A stretch of DNA of 64,000 nt. It comes from CAIVVT01 sp963757265. Lineage in GTDB: Bacteria; Acidobacteriota; Terriglobia; Bryobacterales; Bryobacteraceae. The first letter of the stretch is position 1; each line of letters begins with the position of its first letter. The notes under the pieces are model-generated. The model worked only from the letters and a program-made list of their open reading frames with translations. It did no database searches and was not told where the DNA came from. Made by a program: the position numbers and the translations under genes. Positions 34,857 through 43,555 of this stretch are shown here, piece by piece. The stretch is taken from the NCBI GenBank assembly GCA_963757265.1, contig CAVWRA010000004.1, positions 248,001-312,000 of the forward strand. The letters run 5' to 3'.

Positions 34857-36095
34857 ATGCCGCCATCGGACACCGCGCTGCAGCGCGCCGCACTGTACTG
34901 CGCCATCGGCTCGGCCGGGGCCATCGCGGCCTCGATTGCGGTGTCGCAGATCCTGCTCGGCGCCTCGCTGCTGCTGGTCATCATCCTCGTCGCCACCGGT
35001 CAGGCGCCGCTGCGCCTGCCCTCGGGCTGGCAGCTTCTCGCCTTCTTCGTGGCCTGGACGCTGCTTTCCTGGCTGGTCAACGGCCACCTCTACGAGGGCC
35101 GCTTTCAGATCCGCAAATTCTACTGTCTGCTGATCGTCGTGGTCATCGCCACCACCTTTCGCGGCCTGCGCGACGCGCGCTGCGTGGTCGCGATCTGGCT
35201 GGTGTTGAGCGCGCTCTCGGGCCTCTGGGGCCTCGACCAGTTCTGGCGCAAATGGGAGCTGGCGCGCGGCGCCGGATCCAGCTTTTACAGCTCCTACGTA
35301 GCTGCGCGCATCACCGGTTTCAACAGCCACTGGATGACCTTCAGCCAGATCCTGATGTTCGCTTCGCTCGGCGGCGTCGCGCTGATCCTGTGGGATCGCG
35401 CCACGCCCGCGCGGTGGCGCTGGGCCGCCGGCATGTCGGTCCTGTTGTGCGGCCTGGCGATCGTTCTGGCGATGACCCGCGGCGTCTGGCTGGCCACGGG
35501 CGCCGGGCTGCTCTACCTGCTCTGGGCCTGGCGCCGCTGGACCGTCCTCGCCCTGCCGCTGCTGGCCGTGCTGGCCTTCGCCGTCGGCTCACCGGGGCTG
35601 CGCGAGCGCATGATCTCGATCGTCCATCCGCATGGCGAGACCGACTCCAACATGCACCGCTACGTCACCTTCCGCACCGGCGTCGCCATGATCCGGGCCC
35701 ACCCGCTGCTCGGGCTCGGCCCGGACATGATCCGCTACGATTTCCAGCAATATGTCCCCGCCGACATCCCGCGGCCGCTGCCCGAGGGCTTTTACGGGCA
35801 TCTGCACAACATCTACGTGCAGTTCGCGGCCGAGCGCGGCATCCCGGCCATGCTGGCCATCGTCGGCTTCCTGGTGTGGAATATGGGGCTGTGGCTGCGG
35901 TGGCTGCGCGCGCCGGACACGCGCGAGGACGGCGCCGCGGCCGCCTGGCTGCTGCGGGCCGGCGTGGCGATGCTCATCGCGGTGCTGGTAGCGGGGCTGT
36001 TCGAGCACAGCCTCGGCAACAGCGTGGTTCTGACCCTGACCATGTGCACCGTCGCCGCCGTGGACAGCGCCTGCCGCGAGACCGTCCATGTCTGA
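34857..36095 (+). CDS. O-antigen ligase/polymerase family membrane protein
   Basis: 412 residues with about ten hydrophobic helices. Carries the Wzy/WaaL-type periplasmic loop: RITGFNSHWMTFSQIL early, then RYVTFRTGVAMIRAHPLLGLGPD and EGFYGHLHNIYVQFAAERG, with the H-L-H-N typical of O-antigen ligases. Attaches or polymerises polysaccharide on undecaprenyl or lipid carriers at the outer face of the inner membrane. Its stop overlaps the SDR start by 8 nt, so both are co-translated. Confidence 0.88.
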   Translation: MPPSDTALQRAALYCAIGSAGAIAASIAVSQILLGASLLLVIILVATGQAPLRLPSGWQLLAFFVAWTLLSWLVNGHLYEGRFQIRKFYCLLIVVVIATTFRGLRDARCVVAIWLVLSALSGLWGLDQFWRKWELARGAGSSFYSSYVAARITGFNSHWMTFSQILMFASLGGVALILWDRATPARWRWAAGMSVLLCGLAIVLAMTRGVWLATGAGLLYLLWAWRRWTVLALPLLAVLAFAVGSPGLRERMISIVHPHGETDSNMHRYVTFRTGVAMIRAHPLLGLGPDMIRYDFQQYVPADIPRPLPEGFYGHLHNIYVQFAAERGIPAMLAIVGFLVWNMGLWLRWLRAPDTREDGAAAAWLLRAGVAMLIAVLVAGLFEHSLGNSVVLTLTMCTVAAVDSACRETVHV

Positions 36096-36792
36096 CACCC
36101 TGCGCGGTCGCGACATCGTCCTCGCCGGCGGAACGGGCGGGCTCGGCTCGGAGACCGCGCATTTACTGGCCGCGGAAGGCGCGCAGGTGGTGGCGGGTTT
36201 CAAAAGCGACAGCGCGCGCGCCGCGGCACTGGCTGATGTAGCGACGCTGGTGCAGGCCGATATCACCGTCGCCGCGGATCGCGCGAAATTGCTGGCGGCC
36301 GCGCCGGCGCTGTACGGCGTGGTGGTGTTCGCGGGACGGGCGGCGCGCAGCGAGGAGCAGTTGGAGGAGTCGTTGGAGGTGAATTTCGTGGCGCCGGTGC
36401 GGCTGGCGCGCGAGGCCGCGGCGCGCATGAAATCGGCCGGGACGCGGGGCGCCATCGTGTTCATTTCCACGATGCAGACCTCGGCGGTCTTTCCCGGTTC
36501 GACCGCCTACGCCGCGCCCAAGGCGGCGCTGGTGCACGCCGCGCGGATCCTGGCCAAGGAGTGCCGCGGGCCGGCCGACATCCGAGTCAACGTGGTCTCG
36601 CCGGGGGTGAATGACGCTGGGATGGCCCGCTCCAGCATCGCCAGCGGCAAGTACGCTGCGTATTTGGAAAACGGCTTCATCCCGCGCTACGGCCGCGCCC
36701 TCGACGTCGCCCGCGCCGTCCGCTTCTTCCTCGAGCCCGATAACTACATCACCGGCCAGGTGCTGAGCGTGGACGGCGGGCTGACGCTGTAG
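36088..36792 (+). CDS. SDR-family NAD(P)-dependent oxidoreductase
   Basis: 234 residues, classical short-chain dehydrogenase. Cofactor site GGTGGLGSETAHLL, VVVFAG at the NAG position, Ser in VFISTMQTS, catalytic YAAPK, and the C-terminal ITGQVLSVDGG signature. Substrate unknown. Coupled with the upstream O-antigen ligase (8-nt overlap), so a role in surface-polysaccharide or lipid precursor reduction is possible. Its 3' end overlaps the convergent pseudouridine synthase by 44 nt. Confidence 0.9.
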   Translation: MSDTLRGRDIVLAGGTGGLGSETAHLLAAEGAQVVAGFKSDSARAAALADVATLVQADITVAADRAKLLAAAPALYGVVVFAGRAARSEEQLEESLEVNFVAPVRLAREAAARMKSAGTRGAIVFISTMQTSAVFPGSTAYAAPKAALVHAARILAKECRGPADIRVNVVSPGVNDAGMARSSIASGKYAAYLENGFIPRYGRALDVARAVRFFLEPDNYITGQVLSVDGGLTL

Positions 36793-37543
36793 CGGCCGGA
36801 GCCTGCTGTTTTCCCGGCGGTGTGGTGCGCGGGGCGCCGGCGTGTTTCAACAGCCGCACTTCGGCGGCGGTGAGGGCGCGCCATTTGCCAATGGGCAGCG
36901 CGCCCAGCCGCAGCGGCCCGATCGAGGTCCGCACCAGCTTCAGCACCTGCGCGCCCAGCGTCTCCAGCATTCGCCGCACCTGCCGGTTGCGCCCTTCGCT
37001 GATGGTGATTTCCAGGAACGTGTACTTCTCGCTGTCGCGGACGCGGCGCACGCGCGCCGGGCGCGTGGGCCCGTCCTTCAGCTCGACGCCCGCGCGCAGA
37101 CGCTCGAGCTGCGCCTCGTCGAGGCGCGTGGAAGCCTTCACCAGGTAGGTCTTGGCGACGTGACTCGCCGGGTTGGTGACGTGCTCGGCGAACTCGCTGT
37201 CGTTGGTCAGCAGCAGCAGACCGGAGGTGTCGAGGTCCAGCCGCCCCACGGGGAAGATCCACTGGTCGACGCTCTGCAGCAGGTCGTAAACGGTCGGGCG
37301 GCCGTCGGGATCGGTGTAACTGGTGAGGTAGCCTTTGGGCTTATAGAGCAGGATGTAAGTCTTCTGCTCGGCGCGCACGGGCTTGCCGTCCAGGGCGATG
37401 TGGTCGCGGTCCAGGTCGACCCAGCGCTCGGGGTCGCGCACGGTCGCTCCGTTGACCTTCAGCCGCCCGCGCACAATCCACTCGCGCGACTCGGTGCGCG
37501 AGCACAGGCCGAGCTTCGACAGCACGCGATCGAGCGTCTTCAA
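36749..37543 (-). CDS. RsuA/RluB-family rRNA pseudouridine synthase
   Basis: 264 residues. S4 RNA-binding domain (1-60: TLDRVLSKLGLCSRTESREW ... GRLKVNGATV), then the synthase domain with the catalytic Asp in FPVGRLDLDTSGLLLLTND and the NRQVRRM-type motif. Converts a uridine of ribosomal RNA to pseudouridine. The C-terminal 30 residues (TTPPGKQQAPAATASARRPR) are a basic Ala/Pro-rich tail common in the family. Which of RsuA, RluB, RluE or RluF it matches cannot be decided here. Confidence 0.92.
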   Translation of the reverse strand: MKTLDRVLSKLGLCSRTESREWIVRGRLKVNGATVRDPERWVDLDRDHIALDGKPVRAEQKTYILLYKPKGYLTSYTDPDGRPTVYDLLQSVDQWIFPVGRLDLDTSGLLLLTNDSEFAEHVTNPASHVAKTYLVKASTRLDEAQLERLRAGVELKDGPTRPARVRRVRDSEKYTFLEITISEGRNRQVRRMLETLGAQVLKLVRTSIGPLRLGALPIGKWRALTAAEVRLLKHAGAPRTTPPGKQQAPAATASARRPRSAPGR

Positions 37544-37696
37544 GCGGCGCTGGGGCGGCGGAGCGGCCTGGTTGGCCGCTGCTTTGCGTTCCGTTCTCCA
37601 GCGTTTTTTGAGCGCCGTAACCGCCCCCGGGAGTCTTCCGAATCAGTCTAACGTCTTCGGCGCACGTGCGGCTCGCCGCGCGTTCCGGAAGGGGAT

Positions 37697-37724
37697 TTGA
37701 TAGCGCTGGCGAAGGTTCTGTAAT
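37697..37724 (+). promoter_or_regulatory. Promoter candidate upstream of the radical-SAM gene
   Basis: TTGATA, 16-nt spacer, TGTAAT (5 of 6 to the -10 consensus), giving a 5' leader of roughly 110 nt before the ATG at 37840. Confidence 0.5.
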
Positions 37725-37839
37725 TCTTTTGTAAGTCCATGGGCAGTTCCATTGTGAGTCGCCGCGCGTCAGCTCACACTCGAAATGGGCGCGGGTAGGC
37801 GCACCCCTTTGTGCAGGGAGGGTTGAGCCGGAGATTTCA

Positions 37840-39324
37840 ATGAACGCCTTGCTGATCTATCCCCGGACTCCGGATACGTATTGGAGCTTCCGCTACGCGC
37901 TGTCGTTCGTGGGCAAGCGCGCCGCTCAGCCCCCATTAGGTCTGATGACCGTCGGCGCGCTCCTGCCGCCGCATTGGAGCAAGCGCCTGATCGACACCAA
38001 CGTCGAGCGATTGAAGGACTCCGACCTGGCCTGGGCCGACGTTGCTTTGATCAGCGGCATGCACGTGCAGCAGGAGGATCTGATCGCCATCGTGCAGCGC
38101 TGCCGCGCGCGCGGGCTGCGCACCGTGGTGGGCGGCCCGATCACGAGCAGCCTCCCGGCAGAGGTGCTGCAGGCCGACCACGTCGTGATCGGCGAGGCGG
38201 AGGAGCTGATCAGTGGGCTGGCCGCGGATCTGGAAAATGGCACGGCACGGCCGCTCTACCAGGCCTCCGAGCGCCCGGCCATGGAGCGCAGCCCATTGCC
38301 CGACCTAAGCCTCATCCGCATGCAGCGCTACAACACGATGACCATCCAGTATTCGCGCGGCTGCCCGTTCAACTGCGAATTCTGCGACATCATCGAGATC
38401 TATGGCCGCCGGCCGCGCACCAAGGCCGTAGCGCAGGTCCTGGCGGAACTCGATCAGCTGCTCGCGGCCGGATGGCGCGATGCGGTGTTCGTTGTCGACG
38501 ACAACTTTATCGGCAACAAGCGCAGCGCCAAGCAACTGCTGGCGGCCATGGCACAGTGGGGCGCAGCGCACGGGCGACCCTTCCAGTACCTCACCGAAGC
38601 GTCGCTGAACCTGGCCGACGATCCGGCGCTGCTGCAATTGATGAAGGACGCCGGCTTCACTTCCGTCTTCCTGGGCATCGAGACGCCGGACGCGTGCAGC
38701 CTGGCGGCCAATCACAAGGAGCAGAACCTGCGCCGCGACATGCTGGAGAGCGTGCGCATCATCCAGCGCTACGGCATCGAAGTGATGGGCGGCTTCATCC
38801 TGGGCTTCGATACGGACCGCGAGGACGTCTTCGACCGGTTGGTGGATTTCATCCAGCAGAGCGCGATCCCGATCGCCATGGTGGGCCTGCTGCAAGCCAT
38901 GCCGGGCACGCAACTGTTCCGGCGGCTGCGGAGCGAGGGCCGCATTCTGAATGCGGGAGATGGCAACAACACCGACTGCCAGTTGAATTTCCGGCCGCGC
39001 ATGAACGCCGCCCGGCTGGTGGAGGGCTACCGCTACGTGCTCAATCGAATCTACGGCTGCGAGGCGTACTATGAGCGCGTCAAGCTATTCCTGAGCCGCT
39101 GCCAGCCGGGGCGCCAGCGGCGATTGAACTACGCCGCCCTGCGCGCCTTCGTGGCGTCGATGATCCGCCAGGGGCTGCTGGGCAAAGCCCGGCTCAGCTA
39201 TTGGAAATTCGTGCTGACGGCGGCCACGCGCTACCGCCATTCGTTCGGCTCCGCCATGACCCTGGCGGTGATGGGCCATCATTTCCAGACCATGACCGAG
39301 CAGCTCTCCCGAGCGGACTCTTAA
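37840..39324 (+). CDS. B12-binding radical-SAM protein, HpnP-like (DUF4070 group)
   Basis: 494 residues. N-terminal cobalamin-binding-type domain (1-150: MNALLIYPRTPDTYWSFRYA, ADVALISGMHVQQEDL, VVGGPITSS, DHVVIGEAEE). Radical-SAM core with CPFNCEFCDIIEIYGR supplying the CxxxCxxC cysteines (about 178-185), then VFVVDDNFIGNK and FLGIETPD. C-terminal DUF4070-type region. The closest pattern I know is hopanoid C-2 methylase HpnP and related methylases, but no other hopanoid gene is in the window, so the substrate is open. The stop codon lies inside the palindromic element listed next. Confidence 0.85.
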   Translation: MNALLIYPRTPDTYWSFRYALSFVGKRAAQPPLGLMTVGALLPPHWSKRLIDTNVERLKDSDLAWADVALISGMHVQQEDLIAIVQRCRARGLRTVVGGPITSSLPAEVLQADHVVIGEAEELISGLAADLENGTARPLYQASERPAMERSPLPDLSLIRMQRYNTMTIQYSRGCPFNCEFCDIIEIYGRRPRTKAVAQVLAELDQLLAAGWRDAVFVVDDNFIGNKRSAKQLLAAMAQWGAAHGRPFQYLTEASLNLADDPALLQLMKDAGFTSVFLGIETPDACSLAANHKEQNLRRDMLESVRIIQRYGIEVMGGFILGFDTDREDVFDRLVDFIQQSAIPIAMVGLLQAMPGTQLFRRLRSEGRILNAGDGNNTDCQLNFRPRMNAARLVEGYRYVLNRIYGCEAYYERVKLFLSRCQPGRQRRLNYAALRAFVASMIRQGLLGKARLSYWKFVLTAATRYRHSFGSAMTLAVMGHHFQTMTEQLSRADS

Positions 39325-39506
39325 CCCGGTTGTTTCACTTGCGATCGCAGCGAGGCGCGATGAGAGGGTTGCAGATACAAGGCGCGCGAAGGGAGCCGCG
39401 CGGAGGCGTACTGGATCGGTACGTCGAGCACGGCGACCGAGCGCAACGCAGTAGATGCGGCCCTATCGCGCGCCGCAGCCGATGGTTGGTGAAATATCCG
39501 GGTTAA
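39321..39506. repeat. MITE/REP-like palindromic element, 186 bp
   Basis: Ends are imperfect inverted repeats: TTAACCCGGTTGTTTCAC at 39321-39338 and GTGAAATATCCGGGTTAA at 39489-39506 (15 of 18 positions pair). Inner sequences next to the ends are also partly complementary (GCGATCGCAGCGAGGCGCG against CGCGCGCCGCAGCC). No reading frame of interest inside. The radical-SAM stop codon falls in the left arm. I recall similar intergenic sequences from other bacterial genomes, but no second copy was found in this window. Confidence 0.6.
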
Positions 39507-39574
39507 GCGCAACACGGCGCGGGTCGGGGCCGCCGTGGCGGACGGCCGTGTTCCCATAAAATGGTCTGAGATCC

Positions 39575-41098
39575 ATGAATCCAGAACCTGCAACCGCGCC
39601 CACGCGGCGCAGCCGCGCCTACCTGTATCTCGTGAGCGCAGTGGGCCTGATCACGGCCGGCCTGGTGTGGTACTCCCAGACGATGGCCTTCGCCTGGGAC
39701 GAGGGCTTTCACCTGTTGTGCGCGCAACTGATCAAGGCCGGCCTGCGGCCATACATCGATTTCGCGTTTTCCCAGGCGCCGCTGAACGCCTATTGGAACG
39801 CCTTCTGGATGACGCTCTTTGGCGAGACGTGGCGCCCGGCGCATGCCGTCGCCGCCGTGTGCGTGGGCGGCGCGGTGCTGCTCACAGCCGACTATCTGTT
39901 CGAACGCCTGCCCGTGCCGCGCTGGCGGCTGGCCGCGGCGCTGGTTGGGGCGGTGCTGCTGGGCCTGAATGTCCAGGTGGTCGACTTCGGCACGGTCGGC
40001 CAGGCGTATGGAGTATGCCTGCTGCTCAGCGTGGCGGCGTTTCGTCTGGCGGTCGCCTCGGTCGATCGCCGCAGCGCGGCTCTGGCAGCGGCGGCGGGGC
40101 TGGCGAGTGGGGCGGCGGCGGGCGCGTCGTTGCTGACCGCGCCGGTGGCGCCGGTGCTGCTGCTATGGATGCTGGTCCTGAACCGCGCGGGACGGCGCGC
40201 GGTGAAGGGCGCGGCGTTCGTTGCCGGAGTCGTGGTGGCGCTGCTGCCGCTGCTGGCGCTGTACGTGCAGTCGCCGCGCAACGTGCGCTTCGGGGTCTTG
40301 GACTACAACATGCGGTACCGCACGGTGGAGTGGCAAGGCGCGTGGCGGCAGAACTTTGAGGTTTACATCTCGTGGATCGACTCCACGACGGCGCTGTTGC
40401 TGATCCTGTTCGGCGTGGCCGGTTTGCTGTTCGTCGCCTTCCGCTGCGATTGGCAGCGGCGGCTGCGGTCGGAGTTCTACCTCTGCGGCTGCCTGGCCGT
40501 GGCCCTGGGCGTGCACATCTCCACGGCGCGGCCGACCTTCTCGCGCTACTACCTGATGGCCGTGCCGTTCCTGGCGATCCTGGGCGCCGCGGGATTGTAT
40601 TGGGTCGCCACGCGGCTGCACCATCCCGAGCGGCCGCTGGGGCCGGCGCTGGCGCTGATCCTGCTGATGGCGCTGGCGCAGGGCAAGTCGCTATACGACG
40701 CGCGCGACGATTTCACCTGGCGGACTTTCGACCACCTGTCCAAAAAGGTTGCCGAGGTGACGCCGCCGGGCGCCAGGCTGCGGGCCGACGAGCACGTGTA
40801 TCTGCTCACCAAAATCCGTCCGCCCTCGGGCATGGAGCTGAGCGATTCGCACAAGCTGGACTTCCCGCCCGCCCTGGCGGCGCAACTGCACCTGATTTCC
40901 AACAAGGAGCTGGAACGCCGGTTCAAGGCCGGTGAATTCGACACCTACCAGACCTGCGACGACGATTCGGACATCGATTTTCCGGCCATGAAGAGCCTGT
41001 ACGCGCACCAGGCCGAGGTGGACGCGTGTCACGTGTTCTGGGGCGTGAAGCGCAACTCTTCGCCGGCGCCGGCGCCGGCGCCCGGCTCCAAACCGTGA
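39575..41098 (+). CDS. GT39/ArnT-like membrane glycosyltransferase
   Basis: 507 residues with about ten hydrophobic helices. The first extracytoplasmic loop carries the Asp-Glu pair typical of GT-C enzymes (FAWDEGFHLL, about 47), followed by RPYIDFAFSQAPLNAYW, matching the PMT/ArnT family layout. C-terminal 100 residues are a soluble domain with SGMELSDSHKLDFPP and a Pro/Ala tail. Likely transfers a sugar from a polyprenyl-phosphate donor to a lipid or protein on the periplasmic face. Confidence 0.83.
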   Translation: MNPEPATAPTRRSRAYLYLVSAVGLITAGLVWYSQTMAFAWDEGFHLLCAQLIKAGLRPYIDFAFSQAPLNAYWNAFWMTLFGETWRPAHAVAAVCVGGAVLLTADYLFERLPVPRWRLAAALVGAVLLGLNVQVVDFGTVGQAYGVCLLLSVAAFRLAVASVDRRSAALAAAAGLASGAAAGASLLTAPVAPVLLLWMLVLNRAGRRAVKGAAFVAGVVVALLPLLALYVQSPRNVRFGVLDYNMRYRTVEWQGAWRQNFEVYISWIDSTTALLLILFGVAGLLFVAFRCDWQRRLRSEFYLCGCLAVALGVHISTARPTFSRYYLMAVPFLAILGAAGLYWVATRLHHPERPLGPALALILLMALAQGKSLYDARDDFTWRTFDHLSKKVAEVTPPGARLRADEHVYLLTKIRPPSGMELSDSHKLDFPPALAAQLHLISNKELERRFKAGEFDTYQTCDDDSDIDFPAMKSLYAHQAEVDACHVFWGVKRNSSPAPAPAPGSKP

Positions 41099-41158
41099 CT
41101 TGGGCGCGGGGCCGCGCGTAACCGCTGGCGCGCCGTTCACGTCCCCTCCACTAGACCT

Positions 41159-42148
41159 ATGCGATCCATCATCCTGTGCGCGGCCGCGGCCGCACTCCTG
41201 CTGGCCGGGGTTTCCTTCGCCGGCGACAAATGGGATTCCAAGGACCCGTCGCAGTGGTCCAGCGTCGAGATCGACAAACTGATGCACAACTCGCCCTGGG
41301 CGCAACCGGCCAAGGTGCAGTTCGGGCAGTCCATGGGCAGCTACGGACAGGGGCCGAGCTCCGGCGGCGGGTATCCCGGCGGCGGAGGCGGCTATCCGGG
41401 CGGCGGCCGGGGCGGATACGGCATTCCGGGGATCGGCCTTCCGTACCCGGGCGGGGGCGGCATGGGCTACCCCGGTGGCGGCGGAGGCCGTCGCGGCGGC
41501 GGCCAGCGCCGTCCGCAGACGCAGACGGCGGACGCGACGGTGCGCTGGGAGAGCGCGCTGCCGGTGCGGCTGGCCGAAGCGCAACAGAATCCGCCGGCCA
41601 AGTCGGATGAAAAGCCGGCGCTGAAGCCGGCGCAGGACAGCGGACCCGAGCCGGCCGGCGGTTGGAAGAAGGCCGATCAGCCGGCCGCGGCTGCGGCGCC
41701 GGCGGCCGAGGAGCATCCGTCGGTGCTGACGCTGACGGCGGACCACACGCCCAAGGAGTACATCATCGCTGTGTCGGGCTTTCCGCTCGATGCGACCAGC
41801 CGCAACTCCCAGCAGCGCAACCCCGACAGCAGCCAGCCCGGCGATTCGAACGACCAGGCCAGCCGGGACCAGAGCAACTCACGCTACGGCCGCGATCCGG
41901 ACGCCATCCGCGAGGAGCTGATGGAGCGCACGTCGATTTCGCGCAGCGAGGGCAAGACGCTGCGGCCGGTGAGCGTGGAGTTCGACCTGCCGGGGCGCAT
42001 TGGGGTCATCTACTTCCACTTCTCGCGCGAGGACCAGCTCACGAAGAAGGACAAGGAAGTCATCTTCCACACCCAGCTGGGCGACAACCGCCTGGAGCGC
42101 AAGTTCGACGTCAAGGAGATGACCTACAAAGGCAACCTGGAGCTGTAA
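41159..42148 (+). CDS. Secreted glycine-rich protein with a conserved C-terminal domain
   Basis: 329 residues. Signal peptide MRSIILCAAAAALLLAGVSF. Residues 23-60 DKWDSKDPSQWSSVEIDKLM HNSPWAQPAKV is a motif I associate with acidobacterial secreted proteins of unknown function. A Gly/Tyr/Pro-rich low-complexity stretch (about 62-118, repeating YPGGGGG) follows. The C-terminal part (about 180-329) is a predicted mixed domain ending HTQLGDNRLERKFDVKEMTY. No enzyme motif seen. Follows the GT39-like gene by 60 nt on the same strand. Confidence 0.75.
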   Translation: MRSIILCAAAAALLLAGVSFAGDKWDSKDPSQWSSVEIDKLMHNSPWAQPAKVQFGQSMGSYGQGPSSGGGYPGGGGGYPGGGRGGYGIPGIGLPYPGGGGMGYPGGGGGRRGGGQRRPQTQTADATVRWESALPVRLAEAQQNPPAKSDEKPALKPAQDSGPEPAGGWKKADQPAAAAAPAAEEHPSVLTLTADHTPKEYIIAVSGFPLDATSRNSQQRNPDSSQPGDSNDQASRDQSNSRYGRDPDAIREELMERTSISRSEGKTLRPVSVEFDLPGRIGVIYFHFSREDQLTKKDKEVIFHTQLGDNRLERKFDVKEMTYKGNLEL

Positions 42149-42198
42149 GGCGGTCGAAAACCGGGGACTGACGTCTCTGTCCTAGCATAGCCTCTCTA

Positions 42199-42292
42199 AA
42201 GTGTCTCGACCGTTTGCCCATCATGCGCGGCTCTTGGTTTCAGAGCCGCTCGCCGTGAGGGAGCGGTAAAGCAACTTGCGAGACATGACACT
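42199..42292. repeat. Small palindromic intergenic element (REP-like)
   Basis: Outer partial inverted repeat AGTGTCTCG near 42199 and CGAGACATGACACT ending at 42292. Inside is a perfect 7-bp hairpin CGGCTCT-TGGTTTC-AGAGCCG at 42228-42248. It lies in the 246-nt gap between two convergent genes and could also serve as a bidirectional terminator, though there is no clear T-run. Confidence 0.35.
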
Positions 42293-42394
42293 AGGCGCAC
42301 ACCCCCCGTGGCCGCCCTGTGCCGCCTCTGCGCCGTGTGGGCTGAGCCGTCTGTCCCCGTGTTTTCAAAATGATTCCGGCAGTTTGAACGATCC

Positions 42395-43507
42395 TCATCC
42401 GCCGATCGACACCTTGAACAGGTGGCCGATGCCGAACGTGACCGACGCCGCCAGCCAGCCCAACAACAATTGACGCCCGCCCGCGAACCACACGCCGGAC
42501 CCGGTGAAGATCGTGGTCGCCGCCCCGATCGTGAACAGCGCCAGCGAGCTCAATCCCAGGCTGGTCAGCACCGCCGTGTTTCCCTCCAGAAATGCGAACG
42601 GCAATACCGGGAAGATCGCTCCCACGATCGACAGTAAGAACGACATCGCTGCGGCCTCCCAGGCGGATCCTCCCAGTTCCTTCGGATCGATACCCAGTTC
42701 CTCCCGCGAAAGCGTCTCCAGCGCCGAGTCCGGCTCGGAGATCAGCCGCCCCGCCAGCTTCCGGGCATCGTCCTGGCTCAGGCCCTTCGCTTCGTAAATC
42801 AGAGCCAGCTCTTCGGCTTCTTCCTCCGGCGCATGGGCCAGCTCCTGCGCTTCAATCCCGATTTGCCGCCGGTTGAGCTCGCGCGAACTCTCCACCGAAA
42901 GCCACTCGCCGATGGACATCGAACAGGCGCATGCCAGCAGCCCGGCGAGCCCGGTGACAAAAATCGAATGGCTCGCCAGTCCCGCCCCGGCGACGCCCAT
43001 GACCAGACTCAGATTCGAGCACAGCCCGTCGTTCACGCCCAGTACCGCCGCGCGCAGGGCATTGCCGCCCAGCGCCCGGTGCCGCCCTTCAAAACGCGCG
43101 ATCGCGCTGCCTTCAATTCCCCGGCCGCCCGCGGCCGCCTCCATCAATCTGGCGTGCGAGGCCTCATCCGCCGGCAACCCGGCCGCCCGCGCCTCCCTCT
43201 GCCCGTCGTAGCGGCCCTGGTCGCGCTGCTCCAGGCTTCGCACGGTCGGGAGCACCGCTTGAGTGCCGAGCTTTTTCGACAGCCAGCCCAGGACCCGGGT
43301 CCGCCATCCCGGCTTCAGCACCACGGGCGCCTGGACGCCGAGCTCATCGGCCCACACTTTGGCATGTCGCCGCTCCACCCCCGCCAGCCGTTTGTACACC
43401 TCGGCCAGCTTCGGATGAGGCTCGGATTTGGCCAGCGCTTCGTATAGGTACGCGCCGTCAACCTCGCCTTGCAGGTTGTCGCGATAACGCTTCTTGTCGT
43501 CTTCCAT
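42395..43507 (-). CDS. Rubrerythrin-like domain fused to a VIT1/CCC1-family transporter
   Basis: 370 residues. N-terminal ferritin-like helices (1-130) with iron-ligand-type residues in GEVDGAYLYEALAKSE, VERRHAKVWADEL and DEASHARLM. C-terminal VIT1 membrane part (150-370) with about five helices: LRAAVLGVNDGLCSNLSLVM GVAGAG, SMSIGEWLSVESSRE and LPFAFLEGNTAVLTS. Moves Fe2+ or Mn2+ across the membrane; the ferritin-like domain probably senses or delivers iron or responds to peroxide. Confidence 0.92.
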   Translation of the reverse strand: MEDDKKRYRDNLQGEVDGAYLYEALAKSEPHPKLAEVYKRLAGVERRHAKVWADELGVQAPVVLKPGWRTRVLGWLSKKLGTQAVLPTVRSLEQRDQGRYDGQREARAAGLPADEASHARLMEAAAGGRGIEGSAIARFEGRHRALGGNALRAAVLGVNDGLCSNLSLVMGVAGAGLASHSIFVTGLAGLLACACSMSIGEWLSVESSRELNRRQIGIEAQELAHAPEEEAEELALIYEAKGLSQDDARKLAGRLISEPDSALETLSREELGIDPKELGGSAWEAAAMSFLLSIVGAIFPVLPFAFLEGNTAVLTSLGLSSLALFTIGAATTIFTGSGVWFAGGRQLLLGWLAASVTFGIGHLFKVSIGG

Positions 43508-43555
43508 GATGGTATTCCTGACCCCGGATTCCCATTCCGGCTCCCGGCTCCCGAG

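Noticed and set aside
36088..37543. Possible assembly or annotation error from 44-nt overlap of convergent SDR and pseudouridine synthase genes
   Set aside because: Both proteins end with plausible family tails, so this is a normal short convergent overlap.
37881..39074. 397-codon alternative frame inside the radical-SAM gene
   Set aside because: Arg/Gly/Ala-rich and without motifs; the overlapping frame has the cobalamin and CxxxCxxC signatures.
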